Shown: in pieces, positions 45,650 to 54,159 of the stretch
Position numbering within the stretch: the first letter of the stretch is position 1
How the letters are laid out: each line of letters begins with the position of its first letter
DNA from: Janthinobacterium sp. PAMC25594
GTDB lineage: Bacteria > Pseudomonadota > Gammaproteobacteria > Burkholderiales > Burkholderiaceae_D
DNA length: 64,000 nt
Assembly (NCBI RefSeq): GCF_019443505.1
Contig: NZ_CP080377.1
Location: 1,426,001-1,490,000, forward strand
Direction: 5' to 3'
Translations under genes and position numbers: made by a program
Notes under the pieces: model-generated
Databases searched by the model: none
What the model was told of the DNA's origin: nothing
The model's input: the letters and a program-made list of their open reading frames with translations, nothing else

Positions 45650-45913
45650 CTGCGACAGTCAAAGGATCGTTTTCCGACAGGCACAAAGACAGCCGCTTTT
45701 CCTTTGCATCGATAAAAAATATAGCTGCTGAGATTGCAGGGTACACTGTTTTTTTATCATATAAATAGAGTTAGATTCTGGTTATACTTGTCGCAGACAA
45801 AGCCAGACCATGATGACAGCTTATTTGGTGCCAAGATTAAGGGATGCGCCAGTGAGTAGGAACCACAAGCTGCCGCTCGCCATGACCGTGAGCCCATTGG
45901 ATTTTGAGAAGTT

Positions 45914-46330
45914 ATGAACGCAACACATTGGAGGGTTCAGGAGCTAAATCACCACTCAGCGGATATCGTCTGGCTTGATGCCGAGGGCGCCGGCCGTGCA
46001 TATCATTTAGTACGCCTTCATGATTCGAAGACGCATCCCGGCCTGGACGTTAACACCGTTGACTCCATCGAGCGCTTCGCATTCGGCAATGATGTGGTCA
46101 GCGCGACCAGGTGGTTACGTGCGCGTGTGCCGGGAATTCAGCAGGTCGTAGTTGTGTTTGGAAAAGACGAAAGCTTCGTATGCAACAGTGTGTTCCTGGT
46201 CGAAAATTGGTCGGATATTTTTGTCCCTTCGCGTGACGACGCGATGATCTGTTCGAACGACACGCCGCTTGTCCTGTTTTATTGCCATGAAAATGCATTC
46301 GAGGTAGGGCAGCGAATTGTCTTTGATTAA
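45914..46330 (+). CDS. unrecognised small protein, first gene of the island
   Basis: A 138-residue soluble protein without signal or membrane segment. Features include a central FAFGNDVVSATRWLRARVPGIQQVVVVFG and an acidic C-terminal half (FVPSRDDAMICSNDTPLVLFYCHENAFEVG). I do not recognise its family. It starts after a 264-base gene-free, AT-rich stretch that presumably holds the promoter. The stop is immediately followed by the first short island repeat (46331). Confidence 0.6.
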   Translation: MNATHWRVQELNHHSADIVWLDAEGAGRAYHLVRLHDSKTHPGLDVNTVDSIERFAFGNDVVSATRWLRARVPGIQQVVVVFGKDESFVCNSVFLVENWSDIFVPSRDDAMICSNDTPLVLFYCHENAFEVGQRIVFD

Positions 46331-46359
46331 AGGCCGAGTTCGGCCAGAAGCCGACCTCC
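46331..46359 (+). repeat. island repeat unit a
   Basis: Core GGCCGAGTTCGGCCAGAAGC, beginning directly after the stop codon of the preceding gene. It shares the CGGCCARRAGC core with the other seven units. Confidence 0.55.
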
Positions 46360-46385
46360 ATATGATCCAGTATAAGAAGGGGCGA

Positions 46386-46892
46386 GTGCTCGTGGGAAAT
46401 GCCGTTTTAAGCCGGTTGTCCATGTTGGGCGTTGTTTTCTTGTGCCTTTCGCTGTCGTCCTTGACCAATGCTTCCGAACAACAAAGCGATATGGCATCGA
46501 TCAAGCAGGAGCATTGCGAAGAAAATAGTAATCTTGAGAGTACTTTCTGCATGAGTCGAGAGCTAAAAGAATCCGACACGCGTTTAAACGTCGTCTACAA
46601 GACATTGATGTCTGCGCTTACCAAGCCACGAGGGTTGCAACGCGCGCAACGTGCATGGATTGTTTTCCGCGACGCGGAGTGCAAGTTCCAGAACGCGGCG
46701 ATGCATGGCGCAAGTGGTTACAACTTTTCGATGGACCTGTGTTTGATGCAGCTGACTGAACAGCGCATATCGGTGTTAGAAACCGTTAGGCCCTGCAATG
46801 GATGCGTAGAATTCAAGGATGAGTTTTATAGAACGGGGAAAGGATTCAGCTTACCAGAGCGTAAACGCACTCCTGCTTCGGGCAAGCTATGA
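46386..46892 (+). CDS. LprI-like (DUF1311) secreted protein
   Basis: A 168-residue protein with a signal segment (LSMLGVVFLCLSLSSLTNA) and a LprI/DUF1311 domain: four Cys (EHCEEN, TFCMSRE, ECKFQN, DLCLMQL) and the QRAWIVFRDAECKF core. LprI of Mycobacterium inhibits lysozyme; the bacterial family is broader. GTG 46386 is chosen because AAGAAGGGG lies just before it; ATG 46362 and 46422 are alternatives. It lies between repeats a and b. Confidence 0.72.
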   Translation: MLVGNAVLSRLSMLGVVFLCLSLSSLTNASEQQSDMASIKQEHCEENSNLESTFCMSRELKESDTRLNVVYKTLMSALTKPRGLQRAQRAWIVFRDAECKFQNAAMHGASGYNFSMDLCLMQLTEQRISVLETVRPCNGCVEFKDEFYRTGKGFSLPERKRTPASGKL

Positions 46893-46948
46893 CACGGGGC
46901 GAGGCTTGGTGGCTTTTAGTCCCGTTTTAACGCGCTTCGACTGCTACG

Positions 46949-47010
46949 TCCGCCAAGGGGCGGACTCCGCCTACGGCGGCAACCGATTGAATCCGCAGCC
47001 AAGAGCAGCC
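46949..47010 (+). repeat. island repeat unit b
   Basis: Blocks TCCGCCAAGGGGCGGA, GGCGGCAACCG and CAGCCAAGAGCAGCC appear in the same order as in units d, f and g, with a longer middle. It follows the LprI-like gene. Confidence 0.55.
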
Positions 47011-47070
47011 ATTCGCGTTGACGTGACAATGCGTGACTTTTCTCGCTCGGCATTTCGCTATGCTCATGGG

Positions 47071-47093
47071 CCGCTAGCGGCCAAAAGCGATTC
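47071..47093 (+). repeat. island repeat unit c
   Basis: A short unit with the core GCGGCCAAAAGCGATTC. Only 60 bases separate it from unit b, with no gene between. Confidence 0.5.
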
Positions 47094-47136
47094 ACGCGAC
47101 TATATTAATTGCCATCAGTCCGGTTTGGGGCCATTC

Positions 47137-47559
47137 ATGATTCAAGTAGAAGTTCTCGACGAAAGCGTTTCATGGCCATTCACAATTCCTCCCGGCCGGA
47201 GCAATCACGATGGGGCTCCACCGCGTGTGGCCGAACTCTGCGTAAATGCCAAGTATTGGCATTTAATTGGGTGGAAGGACTGTAGTTCGAACTCCATTGG
47301 AATAGCCAGAAAAAACCAAGTAATTTCAATTGACGTTGAAAACATGGAGGCCTTATCGGTCTGCTTCATGCGCAGAGCGAAGGGTCCTGGCTTTGTTTCA
47401 TTTGAGGTAAGGATGTTGGAAAATCGACGCTCTGTGGTCTTCTTCGCGGCGGACCATTTTAATGAAGATGCATTACTCTGGCTTCAGAGCAATACCAACA
47501 GACTGGCGGCCTTATTTGGTATGCCGATAACAATCAACGACTGTGGCTCGGACTACTAG
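47137..47559 (+). CDS. unrecognised small protein of the island
   Basis: A 140-residue protein, acidic at the N-terminus (MIQVEVLDESVSWPF), with a Cys-containing centre and a C-terminal FFAADHFNEDALLWLQSNTNRLAALFG. No family is recognised and no signal peptide is visible. The frame is open back to 46819, but that stretch crosses repeats b and c, so ATG 47137, preceded by GGGG, is the credible start. Repeat d follows 21 bases after the stop. Confidence 0.55.
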   Translation: MIQVEVLDESVSWPFTIPPGRSNHDGAPPRVAELCVNAKYWHLIGWKDCSSNSIGIARKNQVISIDVENMEALSVCFMRRAKGPGFVSFEVRMLENRRSVVFFAADHFNEDALLWLQSNTNRLAALFGMPITINDCGSDY

Positions 47560-47580
47560 CTATCAGTCCAATCGCGAAGG

Positions 47581-47630
47581 TCCGAATTGGGGCGGAACCT
47601 GCCGATGACAGCAACCGGCCAAGAGCAGCC
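47581..47630 (+). repeat. island repeat unit d (full length)
   Basis: A 50-base unit: TCCGAATTGGGGCGGAACC, then TGCC, then GCAACCGGCCAAGAGCAGCC. It aligns almost base for base with units f and g. Confidence 0.75.
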
Positions 47631-47656
47631 TGTCGAAAATTTATGAATGGGTTTAT

Positions 47657-47959
47657 ATGAACGAGCGCCCAATACCCCCTGCAGCACTAAGAGACGCGGC
47701 TTCGGTTGAAATGCTGCGTGTTTGGGTAGCTGAGAAGCAGTTGCACTGCTCACTGAAGATTGGCATGTACAGAGATGGTGTGGGCATTGATGAGGAATCG
47801 GCCTGGGGGACAATACTTGCAGATGCAGCTAGGCATATATCGAGAGCTCTGCATCCTGAAGATGCAGAAGCGGAAGAGGCCGCACTAGAAAAAATTCGCC
47901 ATCGATTAAACGAGGAACTTGCTGCCCCAACATCCGACGCTAAAGGCAGACTCTTATAA
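47657..47959 (+). CDS. DUF5076-family protein
   Basis: A 100-residue soluble protein. Segments RDAASVEMLRVWVAEKQLHCSLKIGMY, ESAWGTILADAARHIS and LAAPTSDAKGRL match the uncharacterised DUF5076 family as I remember it. No catalytic residues are apparent. ATG 47657 lies 26 bases after repeat d. Repeat e begins at the base after the stop. Confidence 0.7.
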   Translation: MNERPIPPAALRDAASVEMLRVWVAEKQLHCSLKIGMYRDGVGIDEESAWGTILADAARHISRALHPEDAEAEEAALEKIRHRLNEELAAPTSDAKGRLL

Positions 47960-47960
47960 A

Positions 47961-47990
47961 TGCCGGCAGCCGGCCAAAAGCGGACAGACG
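47961..47990 (+). repeat. island repeat unit e
   Basis: A short unit reading GCCGGCAGCCGGCCAAAAGC then GGAC, placed directly after the DUF5076 stop. Confidence 0.55.
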
Positions 47991-48003
47991 ACTTGATAAG
48001 CTT

Positions 48004-48486
48004 GTGCTCTTGGGCGACAACGACGGAAAAGGAATATATATCATGTACCGATTGCTGCCTCAATCTACGGCCGTGTCGCAAGCAATGGGGCGCTGGGCCA
48101 ATTTTGTCGGCGAATTCGACGAAGTCTTTGGATATAGCTATTTGGAAGACGTTTTCTTACGTAATCCTTCCGGTGGCCAATGTGCAGTTCTTTTTACAGT
48201 AAATCCGGAAATCGTTCCACTAGGAATGAATTTAATCACTGCTTTTATCGAATCCTTTCTTGCTCATCCCGAGACCAAGCGATTGATTCCAAAAGAAGAA
48301 AAAGTCGTCGAAATTGAAACTCGACTTGGGTCTCTCGATGATGGCGAGATTTTCATTCCTGTACCTTTTCCATTTATGGGTGGGGACAGCTCAGTCGCGT
48401 CATACAAGAAGGGGAATTTCTTCACATATGTGGAGTTGGTGGGTGGATTGCAGGATATCGAACCGTCTAGAGCGGTGGGAACATAG
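48004..48486 (+). CDS. DUF1851 (Tdi1-type immunity) family protein, possibly N-terminally short
   Basis: A 160-residue protein matching the C-terminal domain of Tdi1-type type VI secretion immunity proteins: FGYSYLEDVFLRNPSGGQCAVLF, LIPKEEKVVEIETRLG, and DDGEIFIPVPFPF. Full members usually carry an N-terminal GAD-like domain of about 80 residues that is missing here. The start is GTG 48004 or ATG 48043 (AAGGAA upstream). If functional, it would protect against a toxin related to Tde1-type DNases; no toxin gene is present. Confidence 0.68.
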   Translation: MLLGDNDGKGIYIMYRLLPQSTAVSQAMGRWANFVGEFDEVFGYSYLEDVFLRNPSGGQCAVLFTVNPEIVPLGMNLITAFIESFLAHPETKRLIPKEEKVVEIETRLGSLDDGEIFIPVPFPFMGGDSSVASYKKGNFFTYVELVGGLQDIEPSRAVGT

Positions 48487-48498
48487 CCTAATGTGTCG

Positions 48499-48548
48499 TC
48501 CGATTTGGCGCGGAACCTGGCAACGACGGCAACCGGCCAGGAGCAGCC
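48499..48548 (+). repeat. island repeat unit f (full length)
   Basis: A 50-base unit: TCCGATTTGGCGCGGAACC, then ACGACGGCAACCGGCCAGGA, then GCAGCC. It follows the DUF1851 gene by 12 bases. Confidence 0.75.
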
Positions 48549-48578
48549 GTTGAAGCGAAACTTAAGAAACTAAAATCA

Positions 48579-48887
48579 ATGATAAAAATTATGGAATATG
48601 AAATACGACTTCAGTTGGGACAGAAAATTTCCCGCATTTCTCTATTTTTTTTCTCGTTAATTTTCTTTGGTTGCGCCTTTGCTCCTGAAGTTGTACCGGT
48701 TCATGTAAGGTTTTTTTCTTTGGCGCTATCGGCACTATTTTCTTGCGTAGGGAGCAACAACTATGCTTTGGTTTCACCGACGAAAAGCTTGCAATGGAAG
48801 TTCATGCCACCGATACCAAGAGCTTTGTTTCTCGCTTTTTTTCAGTTGCTAGTATTGTCGACTGTGATGATGTTCTTGGATGTTTAA
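48579..48887 (+). CDS. small membrane protein of the island, unrecognised
   Basis: A 102-residue hydrophobic protein with three likely membrane segments: about residues 19-37, 43-60 and 80-100. It is rich in Phe and Ser and has no known motif. ATG 48579 or ATG 48591 could start it. Its base composition is markedly AT-rich compared with the flanking chromosome. It lies between repeats f and g. Confidence 0.55.
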   Translation: MIKIMEYEIRLQLGQKISRISLFFFSLIFFGCAFAPEVVPVHVRFFSLALSALFSCVGSNNYALVSPTKSLQWKFMPPIPRALFLAFFQLLVLSTVMMFLDV

Positions 48888-48966
48888 ACTGCCACGAGTT
48901 CACTTGACACTGCTGATTTGTTCATAAGCTTTGGCTGGGCGACAGTTACAAACGGTCAGTAAAGCA

Positions 48967-49014
48967 TCCAATGGGGCGGAGCCTGCCAACGACGGCAACC
49001 GGCCAGAAGCGGTC
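48967..49014 (+). repeat. island repeat unit g (full length)
   Basis: A 48-base unit: TCCAATGGGGCGGAGCC, then TGCCAACGACGGCAACCGG, then CCAGAAGCGGTC. It follows the membrane protein gene. Confidence 0.75.
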
Positions 49015-49056
49015 ATACGCGTTCTATTCTAAAACTGAAGCCTTGCAAGGAAACAC

Positions 49057-49752
49057 TTGGATTTCACAGAACTTGCTTTTAAGAGGATCGATGGATCCTG
49101 GATAAAGACACTCGACTACGTCGATTGGGCAAATGAGTTGCTGGAAGGCGGTTGTGATGCGCCTAGCATTTGGGAACTCGCTGTTTGCCGCTGGGACGAC
49201 TACGTCGATTCGGATCAAGTTGAACGATTATTTCAGTCATCCATAAACGAACTAAGATTGGAACTGCCGAGCGACTGGTACAGCGCTCTATGTACTTACT
49301 CTAGTAGCATTTGCCAAAAGATGCTTCAAGGCCTACTTATGCCTTGGGAATGCGTGCAGGAAATGCTAACAATTTCTGATGATTACAATGAACCTTATAT
49401 CCACTGGATCTGGCTGGATCTCGTAAACGATCTCGATCCAGCAAAAGCTCAAACCGACTGCATAAAATTTAACGGAGCGCTTGACCTAAATAAACCCGAA
49501 GAGTGCATCCAGACAGTCGCTCAGCAATTCGTTTTCCTCTGTTCTGTATCTCTACCTGAAAGATTTCCGTGGATCTGGCGCTGCGAAATGTGCCAGGCAC
49601 TTAGCGAGGAAAACACATTTACGCAAACGAAGACATGCACCTGTACCCGCTGTGGGGGCATCGTTACAATGAAAAATATGCGATTTTTCGAAAATCGAGC
49701 CGCATTGGTGAAAAGTCTCGACGGTGGCGAAAAAGTCGGCGAAAAATGTTGA
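49057..49752 (+). CDS. zinc-ribbon protein of the island
   Basis: A 231-residue soluble acidic protein. The N-terminus (DYVDWANELLEGGCDAPSIWELA) resembles the helical region of several small predicted immunity proteins; this is a weak resemblance. The C-terminal 60 residues carry a zinc ribbon of two Cys pairs (CEMC, and CTRC after CTC). It starts with TTG 49057, six bases after AAGG. Unit h of the repeat family follows its stop by 4 bases. Confidence 0.62.
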   Translation: MDFTELAFKRIDGSWIKTLDYVDWANELLEGGCDAPSIWELAVCRWDDYVDSDQVERLFQSSINELRLELPSDWYSALCTYSSSICQKMLQGLLMPWECVQEMLTISDDYNEPYIHWIWLDLVNDLDPAKAQTDCIKFNGALDLNKPEECIQTVAQQFVFLCSVSLPERFPWIWRCEMCQALSEENTFTQTKTCTCTRCGGIVTMKNMRFFENRAALVKSLDGGEKVGEKC

Positions 49753-49756
49753 GCTG

Positions 49757-49785
49757 TGTCCGTTTTGGGGCGCAAGCGGACTCAC
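49757..49785 (+). repeat. island repeat unit h (right end)
   Basis: A shortened unit: GTGTCCGTTTTGGGGCGCAA, then GCGGAC. It follows the last island gene, and the GC-rich backbone resumes after it. Confidence 0.5.
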
Positions 49786-49938
49786 GCGCCCGACAGTGAA
49801 GCAGACACCCTGACTGCTGCGGAACCGGACGGCGCCGCCCACCTTCCCCTCCGCCCTGCCAGCCCGAGCAACTTTACTGACACTCGCCACAGCTGCAGGA
49901 CATCAACGCTCCCGCATAGGACAGTGATACCACCAAGG

Positions 49939-49959
49939 AAAAACCCCGGCGTACCGGGG
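49939..49959 (-). terminator. intrinsic terminator of the chemotaxis receptor gene
   Basis: On the minus strand, CCCCGG-TACG-CCGGGG is followed by five T, 13 bases past the receptor stop. This is a clear Rho-independent terminator. Confidence 0.8.
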
Positions 49960-49971
49960 CAGTCACAAGGT

Positions 49972-51618
49972 TTAACCGCGGGCGCTGCGGCCTGGCAGCG
50001 CCAGGCGGCGGCTGGCGGCGCTTGAAATCGGGGTCGGCAAGCCGCCCGCCACTTTCAGCGCTTTCCCCTGGGCGTCGCCACGCAGGCGGAATACGGCCAC
50101 CACGTCGACCAGTTCCACGGCGCGCTCTTGCAGCGAGGATGCGGCGGCGGCCGCCTCTTCCACCAGGGCCGCGTTTTGCTGGGTCACCTGGTCCATCTGC
50201 GAAATGGCCTGGTTCACCTGCTCGATGCCGGCGCTTTGCTCGTGGCTGGCGTTGGCGATGTCGCCCATGATGTCCGTCACGCGGCGAATGCTGGCGACGA
50301 TTTCTTCCATGGTCGCGCCCGCCTGGTCGACCAGCACGCTGCCCGTGTTGACTTTATCCACGGAATCCTCGATCAAGCCCTTGATTTCCTTGGCGGCCGC
50401 CGCCGAGCGCTGCGCCAGGTTGCGCACCTCGGTGGCGACCACGGCGAAGCCACGGCCCTGCTCGCCCGCGCGCGCCGCTTCCACGGCCGCATTCAGCGCC
50501 AAAATGTTGGTTTGGAAGGCAATGCCGTCGATCACGCCGATAATGTCGGCGATCTTCTTCGCCGACTCATTGATGGACCCCATCGTGCCCACCACTTGCG
50601 CCACCACGGCGCCGCCCTTGCGGGCCACGTCCGAAGCGGACACGGCCAAGGTATTCGCCTGGCGCGCATTGTCCGTGTTCTGGCGCACGGCCGAGGTCAG
50701 CTCTTCCAGGCTGGAAGCGGTTTCTTCCAGCGACGACGCCTGCTGCTCGGTGCGCACGGACAAGTCCGCATTGCCGGCGGAAATCTGCGCGGCCGCCACG
50801 CTGACCGTATCGGCCGAGGTGCGCACGGTAGCGATCACGTCGACGATGCGTTCCAGGAAGTTATTGAAGGCGGTGGCCGTGCGGCCCACTTCATCCATGC
50901 GCTCCACGGGCATGGCGGCGGACAGGTCCAGCGAGGCGCTGACGCGTTCCAAGGTGTGTTCGATATTGCCCAGGCCGCCGCTGATGGTGCGGTAGATATG
51001 CCAGGCCAGGGCGCCCGTCAGCAGCACGGCCACACCGAGCACGGCCAGCATGGTGTTGAACGCCGTGTCGTAGGCGGCCAGGCTTTCCGCTTTTACATCG
51101 TCGACCAGTTTGTTGTTGTAGGCGATATGGTCATCCATGCTTTTTTTCGCGGCGGCGGCCGTGATGGCCAGCGGCGTGCCGGCCAGCAAGGTGGCGCGCA
51201 CGCCATCCATGTCGCCCGCGTAGGCGGCGGCAAAGAATGGCACCAGCGCGCGGCGGTACGCTTCCATGGCGGCCTGGTCGGCGTCGAGCATCTTGCTGTC
51301 CGTCGCGTCGTACAGGCGCTCGGCGCGGTAGGTGGCGATGACCTTGTCGAAATTCGTGTTGGCCTCGGCCACGGCCTTGTCCAGCGCCGTCTTGTCGGTC
51401 AGGTTCGAGAATACGGACAGGCGGTAGCCGGCCAGACGCGAATCGGCCAGGAAACCCTTGGCCGCATTCAAGCCCTGGATACTGGGGATGATGCGGTTTT
51501 GCACGGTGTCAAAACGTTCCTGGGCGCGCTGCAGCTGGATGGCGCCGCCGGCGCCCAGCAATAGCAGGGCCAGCAAGGCGATGGTGAGGGTCAGGATTAA
51601 TTGCTTGGTGATATTCAT
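49972..51618 (-). CDS. methyl-accepting chemotaxis protein
   Basis: A 548-residue receptor. A membrane segment at residues 6-28 is followed by a periplasmic four-helix-bundle sensor (about 29-185), a second segment (188-208), HAMP, and a long signalling helix pair. The hairpin tip ([31 protein letters not shown]) is intact. The C-terminus carries no CheR-binding pentapeptide. ATG 51618 is the chosen start. No che genes are adjacent, so it feeds a chemotaxis system elsewhere. The ligand is unknown. Confidence 0.92.
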   Translation of the reverse strand: MNITKQLILTLTIALLALLLLGAGGAIQLQRAQERFDTVQNRIIPSIQGLNAAKGFLADSRLAGYRLSVFSNLTDKTALDKAVAEANTNFDKVIATYRAERLYDATDSKMLDADQAAMEAYRRALVPFFAAAYAGDMDGVRATLLAGTPLAITAAAAKKSMDDHIAYNNKLVDDVKAESLAAYDTAFNTMLAVLGVAVLLTGALAWHIYRTISGGLGNIEHTLERVSASLDLSAAMPVERMDEVGRTATAFNNFLERIVDVIATVRTSADTVSVAAAQISAGNADLSVRTEQQASSLEETASSLEELTSAVRQNTDNARQANTLAVSASDVARKGGAVVAQVVGTMGSINESAKKIADIIGVIDGIAFQTNILALNAAVEAARAGEQGRGFAVVATEVRNLAQRSAAAAKEIKGLIEDSVDKVNTGSVLVDQAGATMEEIVASIRRVTDIMGDIANASHEQSAGIEQVNQAISQMDQVTQQNAALVEEAAAAASSLQERAVELVDVVAVFRLRGDAQGKALKVAGGLPTPISSAASRRLALPGRSARG

Positions 51619-51711
51619 GGTGTTCACAGTCAAAAAAGCAGCCTGGTAGGGCCAGGCGGGATGAGTAGCTGCCGATCAGGTGGCCGGAGACCGGTTGCAA
51701 ACGGCGCGAGC

Positions 51712-52827
51712 TTAGGCCGCCAGCGGGGCAGCGTCAGGCGTGCGGCGCAGCAAGTCGCCATGCTGGCGGCAAAATGCCAGGCCCGCCTTGTGGCCCACGT
51801 CGAACAGCAACTGCATGTTCGAGCTGGACCAGTCCAGGGTGTCGGGCCAGTGCTGCTCCGGGATGCCGCCCATCAGGTCGAGTTTCAGCAGGCGCCGCTT
51901 GGGCTGGCCCGTGCTTCTGTCCGTGTTGTGTTCGAGTTCAAACAGGCGCAGCTCGCTCTTGGAAATCTTCACCAGCGGCGTGATGATGGAGCGCACCCAG
52001 GCGTCGTACAGGTTGCGCGGCTTGCGCAGCAGGCGCTCATCGCCGAGGATGTCGAGGATGACGAGGGTGTCCGCGTCATGATGCTCGCCCTTGCCTTCGA
52101 TAAACGGGTCGAAATTGAGCGTGTCGAGCGCCGCGCCTTCGATGTAGTCGTCGCCATCGATGGTGGTGGGCGCATACAGGAAGGGAAACGACAGGGCCGC
52201 GCGCACGTGGATCGGTGCGATCTCGTGCTTGCCCCAGATTTGCATGCGGTGCTCGCTGAGGTTGTAGGCATTGATGTAGAAATCGGGACGCATGCGCGCC
52301 ACGCCCGAGAAATCCACGGCTTTTTCCAGGAAGGGCAAGTGCGCGCACAGGCCCAGGCTTTTCGCCGACAGGTCCGATGGCGACAGCGATGACACCATCA
52401 GCTTGCCCCAGTCCGACCAGGCCGTGGGCACGCCCGCAAACGTTTGCTGGAACGCCTGAAAAAAAGGATTGTTGGCCGGCGGCTGGAAAGCGTCGCGAAA
52501 AGTGCTCGCATGCATGCCCGGCTTCTGGAACACCTTGTAATTGATCGGAATCATCTTGTAGATGCTGTCGGCCACGCCCGTGTCGGCCCAGCTTTGCAGC
52601 GCTTGGCGCGGCGTGGCTTCGTGTGGCGTCGTGTAAAGCAAACCCATCAGCACACCGGCGCCCGAGGCCGAAATGACATCGAATTCAATGCCTTCGTCGA
52701 GAAACGCGGCCAGCGCGCCCGCGATCAAGGTGGAATTTGGTGCACCGCCACCAAGCAGCAGGCCCGTCTTGCGGGCGGGTGTCGCGGCTGGTGCCGGATG
52801 TGGCGGCATCGTGCTTACTGTCTTCAT
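51712..52827 (-). CDS. patatin-like protein with variant catalytic motifs
   Basis: A 371-residue patatin-fold protein. The oxyanion loop is GGGAPN at residues 26-31. The usual GxSxG elbow reads SASGAG (Ser53, Ser55), so Ser is shifted or the flanking Gly are changed. The dyad DG[GA] appears as EGA at 230-232. It may be a divergent lipid acyl hydrolase or lack activity. GGGAG lies before ATG 52827; GTG 52833 is possible. Confidence 0.7.
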   Translation of the reverse strand: MKTVSTMPPHPAPAATPARKTGLLLGGGAPNSTLIAGALAAFLDEGIEFDVISASGAGVLMGLLYTTPHEATPRQALQSWADTGVADSIYKMIPINYKVFQKPGMHASTFRDAFQPPANNPFFQAFQQTFAGVPTAWSDWGKLMVSSLSPSDLSAKSLGLCAHLPFLEKAVDFSGVARMRPDFYINAYNLSEHRMQIWGKHEIAPIHVRAALSFPFLYAPTTIDGDDYIEGAALDTLNFDPFIEGKGEHHDADTLVILDILGDERLLRKPRNLYDAWVRSIITPLVKISKSELRLFELEHNTDRSTGQPKRRLLKLDLMGGIPEQHWPDTLDWSSSNMQLLFDVGHKAGLAFCRQHGDLLRRTPDAAPLAA

Positions 52828-53137
52828 GCACACTCCCTGAACGGAACCGGGCTCACGCCCTAATTGTTGGTTACTACACGCTTACTACGCTGATTCATGC
52901 CCATGTTCCAGCAACTGGAAACTATTGCAATATTGCCGAAACAGATATTAAATTAACATAAATAAATTCCTTATGGCAATTTAATTAACGCATGATAGGT
53001 ATTCAGAAAGGGTATAAGTTGACGGCACGCGGCGTGGCGTGACGCATCGCAGCAAATAAATATTCTGCAATGTTAGGAAAAATCTCTTTTGGGTAGGAAT
53101 ATTCCTCAACTGGCCGCCATGGCGGCTGCCAGACCGT
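52828..53137. other. gene-free AT-rich intergenic stretch
   Basis: These 310 bases between the patatin-like and LysR genes have no credible coding frame. They contain AT-rich tracts (for example 52945-52990). No promoter, repeat or hairpin could be assigned with confidence. Confidence 0.5.
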
Positions 53138-54052
53138 TCAGGGGATGGGAGGTGGGGCTGAAAAATGCAGGTGGGTACACAGATGGTCAACAAAGACGCG
53201 GATTTTCGGTGACAGATGGCGGCTTGATGGCCACAGCACCCAGAACTTGCTCGCGTGCAGCAAGTAGTCGCCCAGCACGGCTTGCAGTTCGCCCCGTCCG
53301 ATGGCATCGCGCACGATAAAATCAGGCAAATACGCGAGGCCCACGCCCTGCGTGGCGGCGCCGATCAAGGCTTCGATATTGTTGCAGGTCAAGGCAGTCG
53401 GCAAGCGCAATTCGCCGCCGCTGTCGCCCTCGGCGCGCTGCAGCGCCCATTCCTGCAACTTGCCCGTGGTGGGGAATTTATAGCGCACGCACGCATGTTC
53501 TTCCAGCGCGCGCGGCGTGGCCGGCACGCCATGGCGGGCGAAGTACGCGGGAGAACCCACGATGGCAAACGCGAACGGCCCCAGTTCGCGCGCCATCAGC
53601 CGCGAATCCGTCAAGGTGCCGCTGCGCATGGCCACGTCGATGCCTTCGGCCACCACGTCGACCAGCCGGTCATTGAAATCGAGGTCGAGCTCGATCTCCG
53701 GGTACTTGCGCGTAAAGTCCGCCAGCAAGGGCAGGATGATGCGGTAGCCGATCACGGGCAAGCTGACGCGCAGCTTGCCACGCGGCGCCTCGGCCAGGTG
53801 CGACAGTTCCGCCTCGGCATCGCCGAGGTCGGCCAGGATGCGCTGGCAGCGCTCGTAAAACAGCGCGCCCTCGTTGCTCAGGCTGATGCGCCGCGTGCTA
53901 CGGTTGAGCAAGCGCACGCCCAGCTTTTCTTCCAGCCGCGCCACGCTCTTGCCCACGGCCGAGGCTGACACGCCGAGCAAGCGCCCGGCCGCCACATAAC
54001 TGGAGGTTTCCGCCGCGCGCACGAAGGCGGCAATGCCGTTCAGATTATCCAT
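53138..54052 (-). CDS. LysR-family transcriptional regulator
   Basis: A 304-residue LysR regulator. The helix-turn-helix (SYVAAGRLLGVSASAVGKSVARLEEKLG) is followed by the effector-binding domain (PLLADFTRKYPEIELDLDFNDRLVDVV). It resembles the CrgA/YafC group that often represses a divergent gene. The MFS gene starts 107 bases away on the other strand, and is its likely target. Confidence 0.88.
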   Translation of the reverse strand: MDNLNGIAAFVRAAETSSYVAAGRLLGVSASAVGKSVARLEEKLGVRLLNRSTRRISLSNEGALFYERCQRILADLGDAEAELSHLAEAPRGKLRVSLPVIGYRIILPLLADFTRKYPEIELDLDFNDRLVDVVAEGIDVAMRSGTLTDSRLMARELGPFAFAIVGSPAYFARHGVPATPRALEEHACVRYKFPTTGKLQEWALQRAEGDSGGELRLPTALTCNNIEALIGAATQGVGLAYLPDFIVRDAIGRGELQAVLGDYLLHASKFWVLWPSSRHLSPKIRVFVDHLCTHLHFSAPPPIP

Positions 54053-54159
54053 ATCTTCTTTATTAGGGAATATTTATCCGTTATGAGTGGATTTTCAGCC
54101 ATTTTTTCATGGATTGCGTCCATATTATCATCAGATTCCCTCTTTCTGGAATCACTCCC

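Noticed and set aside
45650..45913. A small gene in the AT-rich stretch before the island
   Set aside because: No frame with a ribosome site and normal codon use was found; it is probably only promoter sequence.
46819..47136. A long N-terminal extension of the gene at 47137
   Set aside because: The extension overlaps the end of the LprI-like gene and reads through two repeat units, so it is not credible coding sequence.
45914..49785. The island repeats as integron attC sites
   Set aside because: The units lack the GTTRRRY/RYYYAAC ends and the long imperfect palindrome of attC, and no integrase gene is seen.
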